Source: Candidatus Omnitrophota bacterium
GTDB taxonomy: Bacteria > Hinthialibacterota > Hinthialibacteria > Hinthialibacterales > Hinthialibacteraceae
Assembly: GCA_016934335.1 (NCBI GenBank)
Contig: JAFGTC010000165.1
Span: 1-57,808, forward strand
Direction: 5' to 3'
Length of the DNA stretch: 57,808 bases
The notes under the pieces are model-generated. The model was not told the origin of the DNA, did no database searches, and saw nothing but the letters and a program-made list of their open reading frames with translations. Of the stretch, positions 9,533-18,267 are shown in pieces. Numbering within the stretch: the stretch's first letter is position 1; every line of letters begins with the position of its first letter. The translations under genes were made by a program, and so were the position numbers.

Positions 9533-10591
9533 ATGAAAAAAGAATTACTGATTCGAAGATCGATTCTCGCCTGGTTTCGAAAAAATAAACGCGACCTTCC
9601 CTGGCGCAAAACCGGCGATCCCTACGCCGTCTGGCTGTCGGAAATCATGCTTCAACAAACGCGCGTCGAAACGGTCATTCCCTATTACAACCGCTTTCTC
9701 AAAGCATACCCGACCGTTCACCACCTGGCTGGCGCCAACGAAGATCATGTCTTGAAACTTTGGGAAGGTCTCGGTTATTACCGCCGCGCGTTGAATTTGC
9801 ATCAAACCGCCAAGATCGTCGCTAAAGATTATGAAGGCGTCTTCCCCGGAACCGTGGACGAACTGCAGGCGCTGCCGGGAATCGGCCGCTATACGGCGGG
9901 AGCGATCGCCAGCATCGCCTTCGGCGTCCGCGCGCCGGTTTTAGACGGCAACGTCAAGCGCGTGCTCAGTCGACTTTATGCCGTCAAAGAACGAATCGAT
10001 CGAAGCGATGTATTAAAGCGGCTCTGGCAGATTGCCGGCGAACTCGTTTCGCCCCGTTCGCCGGGAAATTTCAACCAGGGAATCATGGAATTGGGCGCGA
10101 GAATCTGCCTGCCCCAAAATCCACTGTGCGGCGGCTGCCCTGTAAAGCAATGCTGCGAGGCCTTCCTCCACCATTGCCCGCAGAATTTCCCGGTGCAAAA
10201 AGCCAAAAAAACCTTGCCTCACTATGAAGTGGTCGCCGCCGCCATCTACAAGCGAGGGCGCTTTCTTCTCGGGAAGCGCCCGCCCGGCGGGATGTTAGGG
10301 GGATTGTGGGAATTTCCCGGCGGCAAAGTGGAAGCCGGCGAGACCCATGAACAAGCCTTAAAGCGGGAAATCATGGAAGAAATGGGAATCGGCATCGAAA
10401 TTGGTGAACATGTTCTGACGGTCGATCACGGGTACAGCCACTATACGGTCTCCATTCATCTTTATCGCTGCTCGCACATCGATGGACGCCCCAGGGCGCT
10501 GTATCACAGCGAGATCAAATGGACGCCCAAATCGCAATTCAACCGTTACTCGTTCCCCGCCGCCAATATCAAATTTTTCGAGCATCTTTAA
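9533..10591 (+). CDS. mutY: Adenine DNA glycosylase MutY with complete Nudix box
   Basis: This is MutY, which removes adenine mispaired with 8-oxoguanine. Starting at the ATG at 9533 gives 352 residues (E. coli: 350), and key residues keep E. coli numbering: catalytic Glu37 (SEIMLQQT), helix-hairpin-helix LPGIGRYTAG (about 114-123), Asp138 (VLDGN), and the [4Fe-4S] cysteines 192, 199, 202 and 208. The frame is open further upstream to 9353, but that extension is not MutY-like. The C-terminal 8-oxoG-recognition domain contains a full Nudix signature at 264-286 (Gly264, Glu270, Arg278-Glu279, Glu282-Glu283, Gly285), preceded by LGGLWEFPGGK. Most bacterial MutY C-domains have lost this catalytic box. 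The gene is divergent from the pseudopilin and followed closely by a sulfatase-fold gene. Confidence 0.95.
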   Translation: MKKELLIRRSILAWFRKNKRDLPWRKTGDPYAVWLSEIMLQQTRVETVIPYYNRFLKAYPTVHHLAGANEDHVLKLWEGLGYYRRALNLHQTAKIVAKDYEGVFPGTVDELQALPGIGRYTAGAIASIAFGVRAPVLDGNVKRVLSRLYAVKERIDRSDVLKRLWQIAGELVSPRSPGNFNQGIMELGARICLPQNPLCGGCPVKQCCEAFLHHCPQNFPVQKAKKTLPHYEVVAAAIYKRGRFLLGKRPPGGMLGGLWEFPGGKVEAGETHEQALKREIMEEMGIGIEIGEHVLTVDHGYSHYTVSIHLYRCSHIDGRPRALYHSEIKWTPKSQFNRYSFPAANIKFFEHL

Positions 10592-10673
10592 CTCGAAGGG
10601 AAAATTCATATGGAGCAAGACGGCCGCGCCGTTCTTTCTTTGCCGCATTGACATTGCGCCAGCGCCGTCCACA

Positions 10674-12917
10674 ATGAATATCATCACCATAAAATCAAAA
10701 CTCAGCCGCGGGGCTCGGACTGTGCATAAACAAATTTCACTACATTCCATTTATACATTCTTTCTTCTCTCTGCTTGTCTCGCCGCCTTGTTCGCCGGCT
10801 GCGGCGAACAACAGGCCCGGCGGGAATCCACTGTCTCCGTCGATACGGAAGTCGACTTCGTCCTGCGGATGAGAGAAGAACGCTTCACCACATCCAATCC
10901 CAACTTCGGCTATTTGAATATCGTCGAGATCAACGGCCTCCGGCATTGGGGGATATACGAACACGCGCCCTGCCGTTTGGAATTCCCCGACGTCTATATC
11001 GGCACGGCGCCGCGCCTTGAGTTTTCAATCGGGATTCTTCCGGGCGCTTGGGAAAAGCCAGGCGACGGCGTTCGTTTTGAAATCTCGGCCGTCGCCTCCG
11101 ATGAATCTTCGCAGATTCTCTACAGCGAATATATCGACCCCAGAAAGCATGCCGATCAGCGGCGCTGGCTGCCGCGAAGCGTCGCCCTCGATGCGATCGC
11201 CGGCGCTACGGCGACCATCGTCTTCGAAACATTTCCCAGCGACGAAAAAACCAGCGCCGACAACCATTCCGATTGGGCGTTCTGGGCCGATCCCCGCCTG
11301 CGTTCGCAGGGCCGCCAAGAGAAACACATCCCGCACGAAAAACCGAACATCCTACTGATTACCTTGGACACGCTGCGAACCGATTATGTGGGCTGTTATG
11401 GAAACGACTGGATTCAAACGCCCGCGCTCGACCGCCTGGCCGGCAGCGGCGTTTTGTTTGAAAAGGCTTACACAGTCTCTTACCATACCAATCCCTCTCA
11501 TCTTTCCATGCTGACTTCGCTGAGCCCCTACGCCCATGGCATCATAGGGAACCAACAAGTCCTTACGACTCCCCTGCCCTGCCTTCCTCAAATCCTCCAG
11601 GAGCTGGGCTATACCACTCTGGCGGCTATCAGCGCCTGCCATCTGGATAATTTTATGACGGGTCTAAGCGCCTGGTTCGATTATTACGACAAAACGCTCC
11701 CCCAGAAAGTGCGGACGGGATCCATGATCTCCTCGCTGGCCATTCGGCGCCTCGAACAGATTCATAATGAACCGTTCTTCTATTGGCTTCATTACTACGA
11801 CTCCCATCAGCCTTACCTGGCGTTAGGGAAATACAATCGCATGTACTATGAGGGCGATCCCGCCGACCCGTCGCACGACTCCATGAAAAGCGCTTCGTTT
11901 CCGGAAGATTGGAACATCGATTCGCCCAATAACTGGATGCGCCCCTTCAAAGACCTGCAATATTTCAAAATGGAATACGCCGCCGAAATCACTTACATGG
12001 ATGCTCAGTTGGAGCGCGTCTTCGATGCGCTGCGCCGGCTGCAACTGGAGGACAATACCATCGTAATCGTCGTCGCCGATCATGGCGAAGGGCTCGGCGA
12101 TCATCACGTCTATTTCGATCACTGGACGCAGTTCAACGAAGACATCCGCGTTCCTTTCATCATGGCATATCCCAATCTGCTCCCCGAGGGCCGGCGCGTT
12201 CACGCCAATGCATCGACGCTGGACATCGCGCCGACGATTCTCGATCTGATCGGCGAACAAGAAAACTACCTGGCCAATCAACTTTTCGAAGGCCGTTCGC
12301 TGCGCCCCTTGTGGGAGTCGCCGGATGAGCGCGCCGCCGAACGCGTCGCCGGCTTCACCAACGGCCCCTATTACGTCAACAACGCCGCCTACGACGAGCG
12401 CTATAAAGTAATCTGGGAGATGCAGCGCAAAGTATACAATCGAGACTACCAGACATTGAGCGACCGCGTCCGGATCTATGACATGCAGGACGATCCCCAC
12501 GAGCAAAATCCCGCCGCCGTCTTTTACTGGGGAAATACAGACCAGCGGATCGATCCTTGGGAAGAAGAAGAAAACTCGCCGCCGCCGGTGATCTCGGACG
12601 ACGACATCCAACGCGTAAAACAAACAGCCCGCCGGAAAATCGTGCCCGGCGTGGAAATATTGCAACAATGGCTGCTGGAAGATAACGGCCGCGATTTTAT
12701 CCAGGAAAAGTACCGAAACGATCAGGATTTCTTCGAACGCATCGTGATTCTTCTCGAAAAAGTCAAGCAAACCGTCAATCCGCCCACGGCCGTCGAACGC
12801 GTCAAAGATATGCCCGATATGGCCTCTCTTTTTGGAGAAGACGGCGGCGGCGTCAAACCTCTCAACGATCCCGCCATGAAAGATTTTTTACAATCACTCG
12901 GCTACGCAGGGAATTGA
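10674..12917 (+). CDS. Sulfatase-fold (alkaline phosphatase superfamily) lipoprotein, Thr-type active site
   Basis: A 747-residue exported protein; the ATG at 10674 gives a signal sequence ending LAALFAGC, a lipobox-like site. After a roughly 170-residue N-terminal domain (WGIYEHAPCRLEFPDVYIG) comes the sulfatase fold: metal site NILLITLDTLRTD (from residue 225), the nucleophile region HTNPSHLSMLT, and DHGEGLGDHH (Asp469, His470). In true type I sulfatases the nucleophile lies in C/S-x-P-S-R and is converted to formylglycine; here it is Thr272 in T-N-P-S-H. That points away from a formylglycine sulfatase, toward a phosphodiesterase, phosphatase or transferase chemistry. A close paralog is at 34993-37257. 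The frame stays open upstream to 10482, but that segment overlaps mutY and has no signal. The Shine-Dalgarno is weak. Confidence 0.88.
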   Translation: MNIITIKSKLSRGARTVHKQISLHSIYTFFLLSACLAALFAGCGEQQARRESTVSVDTEVDFVLRMREERFTTSNPNFGYLNIVEINGLRHWGIYEHAPCRLEFPDVYIGTAPRLEFSIGILPGAWEKPGDGVRFEISAVASDESSQILYSEYIDPRKHADQRRWLPRSVALDAIAGATATIVFETFPSDEKTSADNHSDWAFWADPRLRSQGRQEKHIPHEKPNILLITLDTLRTDYVGCYGNDWIQTPALDRLAGSGVLFEKAYTVSYHTNPSHLSMLTSLSPYAHGIIGNQQVLTTPLPCLPQILQELGYTTLAAISACHLDNFMTGLSAWFDYYDKTLPQKVRTGSMISSLAIRRLEQIHNEPFFYWLHYYDSHQPYLALGKYNRMYYEGDPADPSHDSMKSASFPEDWNIDSPNNWMRPFKDLQYFKMEYAAEITYMDAQLERVFDALRRLQLEDNTIVIVVADHGEGLGDHHVYFDHWTQFNEDIRVPFIMAYPNLLPEGRRVHANASTLDIAPTILDLIGEQENYLANQLFEGRSLRPLWESPDERAAERVAGFTNGPYYVNNAAYDERYKVIWEMQRKVYNRDYQTLSDRVRIYDMQDDPHEQNPAAVFYWGNTDQRIDPWEEEENSPPPVISDDDIQRVKQTARRKIVPGVEILQQWLLEDNGRDFIQEKYRNDQDFFERIVILLEKVKQTVNPPTAVERVKDMPDMASLFGEDGGGVKPLNDPAMKDFLQSLGYAGN

Positions 12918-13225
12918 TTTCCGCCGGAGGCGCCGCGCAGGATTCCCCCTGATCGGCCTGAAATCCGCATGAATGAAAAACCGAAATCCATCTCGAACGT
13001 TTTATGGAGTAAAGAACAACATCCGCACATTGAAAGAACGGCGAAAAAATTCAGTAAGAAGACGAGATGTTTATTGTATACTATGCACGAATCGAACTGT
13101 TGACAAAATGATAAAGTGAAATATTTATGAAATAGACCTGTTACGCGCCGCAGCTTCGAATAAAATAGGATGAACTTCGCGCGTCGATGCTTTCGCGCGA
13201 AGGACTTTGAAGGAGTGATGTAAAC
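12918..13225 (+). promoter_or_regulatory. 308-base gap with candidate promoter for the nfeD-floA operon
   Basis: No gene is supported here. A TTGACA box at 13100-13105 is followed 16-17 bases later by a poor -10 (TATTTA/ATTTAT), and a TATACT-like element lies near 13079 without a good -35. A 14-base string, ATGATAAAGTGAAA at 13108-13121, recurs exactly at 16373-16386 upstream of the next operon, so it may be a shared regulatory element. GGAG lies close before the nfeD ATG. Confidence 0.4.
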
Positions 13226-14653
13226 ATGCGAATCATCGCTTTGACGGCTGTCATCTTTGTGCTTGCCGCTTCGCCGTGCGTTCTTCCGGCTCAAGAACCG
13301 CCGGTGGAATCGCTCGACCGGCCGATCGTCTTTTTCATCCCTTTTGAAGGCGAAGTGGAAATCGGTTTGTCGAAGGTTCTTCAACGCGGCTTCGAAGAAG
13401 CAGAACAACAGAGAGCCACATATATTTTCCTCGAAATGGACACCCCCGGAGGGCGAGTGGATGCGGCGCTGGACATTGTCGACTTGATCCTGAACAGCAA
13501 AATTCCCGTAGCCATCTATGTGACCAACGGCGCCACATCGGCGGGCGCGATCATCAGCCTGGCCGCCGACCAGGTTTTTATGAGCGGTAAAAATCTCTCC
13601 ACCATCGGCACCGCCTCGCCCGTACTCGGCGGCGGCGCTGAAGCCAGCGACACCATGGAAGCCAAGGCCTTGTCGTACGTCTTGGCCAAAGTCCGCGCGA
13701 TCTGCGAAGAGAGAGGCTACAGCGATCGCAAAACCGAACTGGCCATGGCCATGGTCGATAAAGAGATGGAAATCACGGATCCCGACAATCCGGACAAATT
13801 ATTGACGACGAAAGGCACGCCCCTGACGTTCACCGCGCAGGAAGCCCTGAAATACGGATTCATCACCGGCATCGTCAACAGCCGGGAGGAAGCGCTGCAA
13901 ACCTTGGGCCTCGAAAACGCCCGGCAGATCAATCGCGTGGAGCACGTCTCCGAGCGAATCGCCCGCTTCTTTTCCAGCATGACCATCAGCAGCCTGCTTC
14001 TAACCGTCGCATTTCTAGGTATTTTTATCGAGTTTCGCTCGCCGGGATTCGGGATTCCCGGCCTTGTCGGCATCATCGCCCTCATCCTGTTTTTCTGGGG
14101 GCACCAGATCGCCGGCCTGGCGGGGTTCGAAGGCCCCACTCTTTTCATGATCGGCCTCATCCTTCTGGTTGTCGAATTGTTCGTAATCCCCGGCTTTGGA
14201 TTGACGGGAATCCTGGGCATTCTGTGCATCATGGCGTCGGTTGTCATCACGCTCCTGGAGCACTCCATCACAAGCCCCCATTTTTCGCACATGGTCGGTT
14301 GGAGCGACGTGTTTTCCGCATTGGGCATTACCCTGACCACGATGCTAATCGGCGCTACGGGAGCCATGCTGGTTCCCTTCCTGATCCCCGCCGCGGCGAA
14401 TACGCCTTTCGGATCCTGGCTGTCATTGAAAACCCGCGAAGATAAATCGTTGGGCTATCATTCCGCCGAAGACAATCTCGACCAATTTTTGGGCAAAGTG
14501 GGCATCGCGCGCACGAAACTGCGCCCCGCCGGCATCGCCGAAATCGAAGGCCGCCGGCTGGACGTCGTCAGTCAGGGAGGATTCATCGAAAATAATTCGC
14601 CCGTCAAAGTAATCAAAGTGGAAGGACGGCGCATCGTCGTTCAATCTCAATAA
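13226..14653 (+). CDS. NfeD-family membrane-bound serine protease (long form)
   Basis: A 475-residue protein with a signal peptide (to about residue 22), then a ClpP/crotonase-like protease domain: DTPGG at 72-76 and the catalytic NGATSAGAIIS with Ser105, plus a probable Lys147 as general base, matching the Ser-Lys dyad of archaeal 1510-N. Next come about five or six transmembrane helices (250-390), then a C-terminal OB-fold NfeD domain (GKVGIARTKLRPAGIAEIEG). Long NfeD proteins act with flotillin/stomatin-type SPFH proteins in membrane quality control. It is followed by a short NfeD and FloA on the same strand with gaps of 33 and about 96 bases, so these are one operon. Confidence 0.93.
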   Translation: MRIIALTAVIFVLAASPCVLPAQEPPVESLDRPIVFFIPFEGEVEIGLSKVLQRGFEEAEQQRATYIFLEMDTPGGRVDAALDIVDLILNSKIPVAIYVTNGATSAGAIISLAADQVFMSGKNLSTIGTASPVLGGGAEASDTMEAKALSYVLAKVRAICEERGYSDRKTELAMAMVDKEMEITDPDNPDKLLTTKGTPLTFTAQEALKYGFITGIVNSREEALQTLGLENARQINRVEHVSERIARFFSSMTISSLLLTVAFLGIFIEFRSPGFGIPGLVGIIALILFFWGHQIAGLAGFEGPTLFMIGLILLVVELFVIPGFGLTGILGILCIMASVVITLLEHSITSPHFSHMVGWSDVFSALGITLTTMLIGATGAMLVPFLIPAAANTPFGSWLSLKTREDKSLGYHSAEDNLDQFLGKVGIARTKLRPAGIAEIEGRRLDVVSQGGFIENNSPVKVIKVEGRRIVVQSQ

Positions 14654-14686
14654 ACTAAACTTAAAATAAGGGGGATCGTTACGGTC

Positions 14687-15169
14687 ATGTCCATACTGAT
14701 GATGATTGTTCTGCTGTTGATTTTGGGATTGTTATTTGTCTTCTTGGAACTGTTTGTACCGGGGGGAATCATAGGCTTTATCGGCGCCGCTTTAATGATC
14801 GCCGCGACGGTTCTTTGCTTCAATGAATACGGACCGGCGACCGGGATGGCGGTATTTCTCCTTTGCTGCGTCGTCGTCTCCATCGTCGTCATCCTGTTTA
14901 TCAAGGTGCTTCCCCATACAACCGAGGGAAAATGGATTATCATGAGCCATACGCTTGTTAAGGCCAAGGGATCGCATTCAGAAACCGAACGCCATCAACA
15001 CTTGATCGGTCAGGAAGGATACTCGGAAAGCGAACTGCGTCCGGCGGGCATTGCGCTGATTGGCGGCGAAAGGCTGGACGTGGTCACCGAAGGAGATTAT
15101 ATCGACGAGAATACTCGAATTCGCGTCCTGCGCGTGGATGGAAATCGAATCGTCGTGGATCGAGTTTAA
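14687..15169 (+). CDS. Short NfeD-like membrane protein
   Basis: A 160-residue protein without the protease domain: an N-terminal pair or triple of hydrophobic helices (MSILMMIVLLLILGLLFVFLELFVPGG style, written here only by position 1-27, plus 31-75) and a C-terminal OB-fold NfeD domain whose RPAGIALIGGERLDVVTEG parallels RPAGIAEIEGRRLDVVSQG in the upstream long NfeD. It therefore looks like a truncated duplicate that supplies a second OB domain for contact with the SPFH partner FloA. It sits between the long nfeD and floA. Confidence 0.88.
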   Translation: MSILMMIVLLLILGLLFVFLELFVPGGIIGFIGAALMIAATVLCFNEYGPATGMAVFLLCCVVVSIVVILFIKVLPHTTEGKWIIMSHTLVKAKGSHSETERHQHLIGQEGYSESELRPAGIALIGGERLDVVTEGDYIDENTRIRVLRVDGNRIVVDRV

Positions 15170-15265
15170 GCGCGGCCTTCACCGGCCGCATGAAACCAAA
15201 ATGAATCATGAAAAATCTTGAAGAGGGCCGGGACGGCCCGCTTCAGAAAGAAAGGGGCAGGTAAG

Positions 15266-16267
15266 ATGGAAGGTTTCTATATTTTTTTGTTGGCGCTGTT
15301 TTTTATTGTTCTGTTCGTTTTCGTGTATTTTGTGCCCGTTCGATTATGGGTGGCGGCTTACACGGCCTCCGTGCGCGTCTCGATTTTATCCCTGATCGGG
15401 ATGAGGCTGCGGCGCGTCCCGCCCAGCGTCATCGTCAATCCGCTGATCAACGCCACCAAGGCGGGATTGGATTTAAGCACCGATCAGTTAGAAGCGCACT
15501 ACCTGTCCGGCGGCAACGTCTATCAGGTCATCCAGGCTCTTATCTCGGCCGATAAGGCGAACATTCCCTTAACCTTCGAACGGGCGGCGGCCATCGACCT
15601 GGCAGGGCGCGACGTATTCGAGGCGGTGCAAATGTCGGTGCGCCCCAAAGTGATCGACGCCCCCGACCCCAGCCGCGGTTCGGATATCGTCGCCGCGGTG
15701 GCCATGGACGGCATTCAACTGCGCGCCAAAGCCAAAGTCACTGTCAAAGCCAACCTGGACCGCCTGGTCGGCGGCGCCACTGAAGAAACCATCATCGCCC
15801 GCGTCGGCGAAGGCATCGTCACCACCATTGGCTCCGCTGTTTCTCATAAAAAAGTGTTGGAAAATCCCGACCTGATCTCCAAAAACGTCCTGGCCAAAGG
15901 GCTGGATTCGGGAACCGGCTTCGAGATCCTCTCCATCGACATCGCCGATATAGACGTCGGCGACAACATCGGCGCTAAACTGCAAATCGATCAGGCCAAC
16001 GCCGACAAGCAGATCGCTCAGGCGAAAGCCGAAGAACGCAAAGCGATGGCTATCGCCCAAGAGCAGGAAATGCGCGCTCGCGTCGAAGAAATGCGCGCCC
16101 GCGTCGTCGAAGCCGAAGCCCAGGTGCCCCTGGCCATGGCGGACGCCTTCCGCTCGGGCAATCTAGGCGTGATGGATTATTACAACATGAAGAACATTAT
16201 GGCCGACACCCAAATGCGCGAGACCATCGCCAAACCTTCGGACGCCAAACAGAAAGACTCCGAATAA
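15266..16267 (+). CDS. floA: Flotillin-like protein FloA (SPFH/PHB domain)
   Basis: From the ATG at 15266 (a possible upstream start at 15218 only adds a basic tail) the product is 333 residues and matches FloA/YqfA: one N-terminal membrane hairpin ([20 protein letters not shown]), an SPFH domain with the family strings [20 protein letters not shown] and [17 protein letters not shown], then a coiled-coil of repeated Ala/Glu/Gln/Arg ([20 protein letters not shown]). FloA oligomerises on the inner membrane and organises functional membrane microdomains; the NfeD partners encoded just upstream are its typical companions. The order nfeD-nfeD-floA and the following strong hairpin mark a complete operon. 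Confidence 0.97.
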   Translation: MEGFYIFLLALFFIVLFVFVYFVPVRLWVAAYTASVRVSILSLIGMRLRRVPPSVIVNPLINATKAGLDLSTDQLEAHYLSGGNVYQVIQALISADKANIPLTFERAAAIDLAGRDVFEAVQMSVRPKVIDAPDPSRGSDIVAAVAMDGIQLRAKAKVTVKANLDRLVGGATEETIIARVGEGIVTTIGSAVSHKKVLENPDLISKNVLAKGLDSGTGFEILSIDIADIDVGDNIGAKLQIDQANADKQIAQAKAEERKAMAIAQEQEMRARVEEMRARVVEAEAQVPLAMADAFRSGNLGVMDYYNMKNIMADTQMRETIAKPSDAKQKDSE

Positions 16268-16303
16268 TCCGTCGCAGCAGATATTCGGATTATGCTGTTT
16301 TCA

Positions 16304-16333
16304 GAAAGGGGAGCGGAAAATCGCTCCCCTTTC
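16304..16333 (+). terminator. Hairpin after the nfeD-floA operon
   Basis: A perfect 12-bp stem, GAAAGGGGAGCG and CGCTCCCCTTTC, with a 6-base loop (GAAAAT), lies 37 bases after floA. The T-run after it is weak (GTTCTG), so it may be a terminator or an mRNA-stabilising end. Confidence 0.65.
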
Positions 16334-16475
16334 GTTCTGCCTTCGCCTCGAATCCCTTATCCGTTACACTACATGATAAAGTGAAAAGAGCCGATTCGCT
16401 CGAAAACGAGCGATCCCTGCATCTTGCATCTCACCATAATCCAACAATTAACAGATCTCCAAGGAGACCATCATC

Positions 16476-17057
16476 ATGAAAGTTGTCGCATTTAATGGAA
16501 GTCCGAGAAAAGGCGGAAACACTCAGCAGATGCTCGAAGTCTTCTTCGCCGAACTGCAGAAGCATGACATCGAGACCGAACTGGTTCAAGTCGGCGGTCA
16601 TTTGCTGCACGGCTGCATCGATTGCGGAAAATGCAAAAAAGAAAAAAATCAACGCTGCGGTCTGGAAGACGATCCCGTCAACGAGTGGATCGCCAAGATG
16701 ATCGAAGCGGATGGAATCGTCCTGGCTTCGCCCACCTATTTCGCCGATTTAACCCCCGAAATCAAAGCGCTGATCGACCGGGGAGGGCGCGTGCTGCGCA
16801 CCAATGGAAATCTGCTGCGCCATAAAGTCGGCGCCGCCGTGGCCGTAGCCCGGCGCGGCGGAGCGGTCAACGTTTTCGACTCCCTCAATCATTTCTTCCT
16901 GCTGGCGGAAATGGCGGTGTGCGGCTCCACCTATTGGAACATCGGCCTCGGCGCCGCAAAAGGCGATGTACAAAACGATAAAGAAGGCCTGCAAACCATG
17001 ACCGATTTAGGGCGAAACATGGCCTGGCTGCTGAAATGCACCGCCCATCAACGATAA
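16476..17057 (+). CDS. Iron-sulfur flavoprotein (Isf-like NADPH-dependent FMN reductase family)
   Basis: A 193-residue flavodoxin-fold protein. The N-terminus has the FMN phosphate-binding loop FNGSPRKGGNT, and the second FMN loop is SPTYFADLTPEIKALIDR. Between them is a compact cysteine cluster C47-x2-C50-x2-C53-x7-C61, matching the CX2CX2CX4-7C [4Fe-4S] motif of iron-sulfur flavoproteins. Such enzymes pass electrons from ferredoxin or NAD(P)H, often in anaerobes coping with oxygen or in redox relays; a ferredoxin-linked NifJ is encoded 1 kb away. Shine-Dalgarno AAGGAGA precedes the ATG. It stands alone, bounded by a strong terminator downstream. Confidence 0.9.
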   Translation: MKVVAFNGSPRKGGNTQQMLEVFFAELQKHDIETELVQVGGHLLHGCIDCGKCKKEKNQRCGLEDDPVNEWIAKMIEADGIVLASPTYFADLTPEIKALIDRGGRVLRTNGNLLRHKVGAAVAVARRGGAVNVFDSLNHFFLLAEMAVCGSTYWNIGLGAAKGDVQNDKEGLQTMTDLGRNMAWLLKCTAHQR

Positions 17058-17144
17058 GCATCCGCGAAGCGATCGCCTCATCCACCGTTTATTCATAACA
17101 AAATCGCTTCTGCGGAGTTCAAAAATTCCTGATTGATGTCAAAA

Positions 17145-17185
17145 AAAATCCCCTCCCCGCCGATGTCCGGCCGGGAGGGGATTTT
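17145..17185. terminator. Strong bidirectional intrinsic terminator
   Basis: A 13-bp perfect stem (AAAATCCCCTCCC with GGGAGGGGATTTT), with further pairing GCCG/CGGC inside, flanked by A- and T-runs. It sits between the convergent Isf-like gene (ends 17057) and the dihydroorotate dehydrogenase-like gene (ends 17209), and can serve both. Confidence 0.9.
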
Positions 17186-17208
17186 ATATTACGGCTGACT
17201 AAGTACGC

Positions 17209-18198
17209 TTACACGTAGCTTTGCAGAACCTTCATATAGTTGGCGCGTTCGAACGCGGCCGGCTCAGGGCAGGATTTCTGACTCATGCTGCCCTGCATCT
17301 GCTTGACCGATTCGTATTCGTGCTCTTCCATCCAGGTTCTGACGTCATTGAGCACTTCCGTGACGCGCCCGACTCCATGACGCAGCAGCGCCGAGCACAT
17401 GCATGTCACATTCGCGCCCGCCATCAATGATTTGATAACGTCTTCGGCGGAATAAATGCCGGTGGTGGCGGCGATGTCGGCCTTCACCTTTCCATACAGG
17501 ATGGCGATCCAGCGCAGCGGAAGACGCATCTCGTTGGGGGTGCTCAACACCAGGTTGGGCGCCACTTCCAAATTGTCGATGTCGATGTCCGGCTGATAAA
17601 AGCGGTTGAACAGCACCAATCCATCGGCGCCCGCATCCACCAGTTTGTTAGCCGTATTGACCATAGAGGTGAAATAAGGGCTTAATTTGATCGCCACAGG
17701 GATAGTGACGGCGTTCTTCACCGCTTTCAGGACGTCCACATACACCTTTTCGACATCCGCTGACGCCAGTTTCGGATCGGTGGCGATGTAATACACATTC
17801 AATTCAATGGCGTCTGCGCCGGCATCCTGCATTTTCTTGGCGTGATCGATCCAGCCGCCGGTGGAAACGCCGTTCAAACTGGCGATGACCGGAATATCGA
17901 CGGCGGATTTCAGTTTCCGGATATGCTCCAGATATTCATCCGGCCCCATGTGAAACTGAGCGGGTTCAGGGAAATAGGAAGTCGCTTCGGCATAGCTATC
18001 AGCGCCGTGTTCCAGGAAATGCGTCAATTCCGCCGCTTCAAATTGGAGTTGTTCTTCAAAAAGGGAGTACATTACAATGGCGGACGCCCCTGCATCTTCC
18101 AACTTCTTGACCGTATCCAATTCTCGAGAAAGTGGAGACGCCGACGGCACAATCGGGTTCTTGAGAGAGAGACCGAGATAAGTGGTCGTTAAATCCAT
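17209..18198 (-). CDS. Dihydroorotate dehydrogenase-like flavoprotein
   Basis: A 329-residue (beta/alpha)8 barrel of the DHODH/PreA family: YLGLSLKNPIVPSASPLS at the N-terminus, AIELNVYYI, IPVAIKLSP, then GLVLFNRFYQPDID and the C-terminal FMN-phosphate region (ATTGIYSAEDVIKSLMAGA). Proteins of exactly this type are commonly found next to pyruvate:ferredoxin oxidoreductase genes; here it lies 69 bases after nifJ. The usual class 1A substrate residues (catalytic Cys and orotate-binding Asn set) are not clearly kept, so it is likely not pyrimidine DHODH but an electron-transfer-coupled reductase. AAAGGAT precedes the ATG. It probably shares a transcript with nifJ. Confidence 0.88.
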   Translation of the reverse strand: MDLTTTYLGLSLKNPIVPSASPLSRELDTVKKLEDAGASAIVMYSLFEEQLQFEAAELTHFLEHGADSYAEATSYFPEPAQFHMGPDEYLEHIRKLKSAVDIPVIASLNGVSTGGWIDHAKKMQDAGADAIELNVYYIATDPKLASADVEKVYVDVLKAVKNAVTIPVAIKLSPYFTSMVNTANKLVDAGADGLVLFNRFYQPDIDIDNLEVAPNLVLSTPNEMRLPLRWIAILYGKVKADIAATTGIYSAEDVIKSLMAGANVTCMCSALLRHGVGRVTEVLNDVRTWMEEHEYESVKQMQGSMSQKSCPEPAAFERANYMKVLQSYV

Positions 18199-18267
18199 CG
18201 TTGGTATCCTTTCCTCTATTTTATCCTACTGCTCAACACGCTTCATCAAACCGCTGCTTCGTTGTTT

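Noticed and set aside
10406-10415. GAACATGTTC inside mutY as a possible LexA site
   Set aside because: The spacing is two bases, not four, and it lies inside coding sequence far from a promoter.
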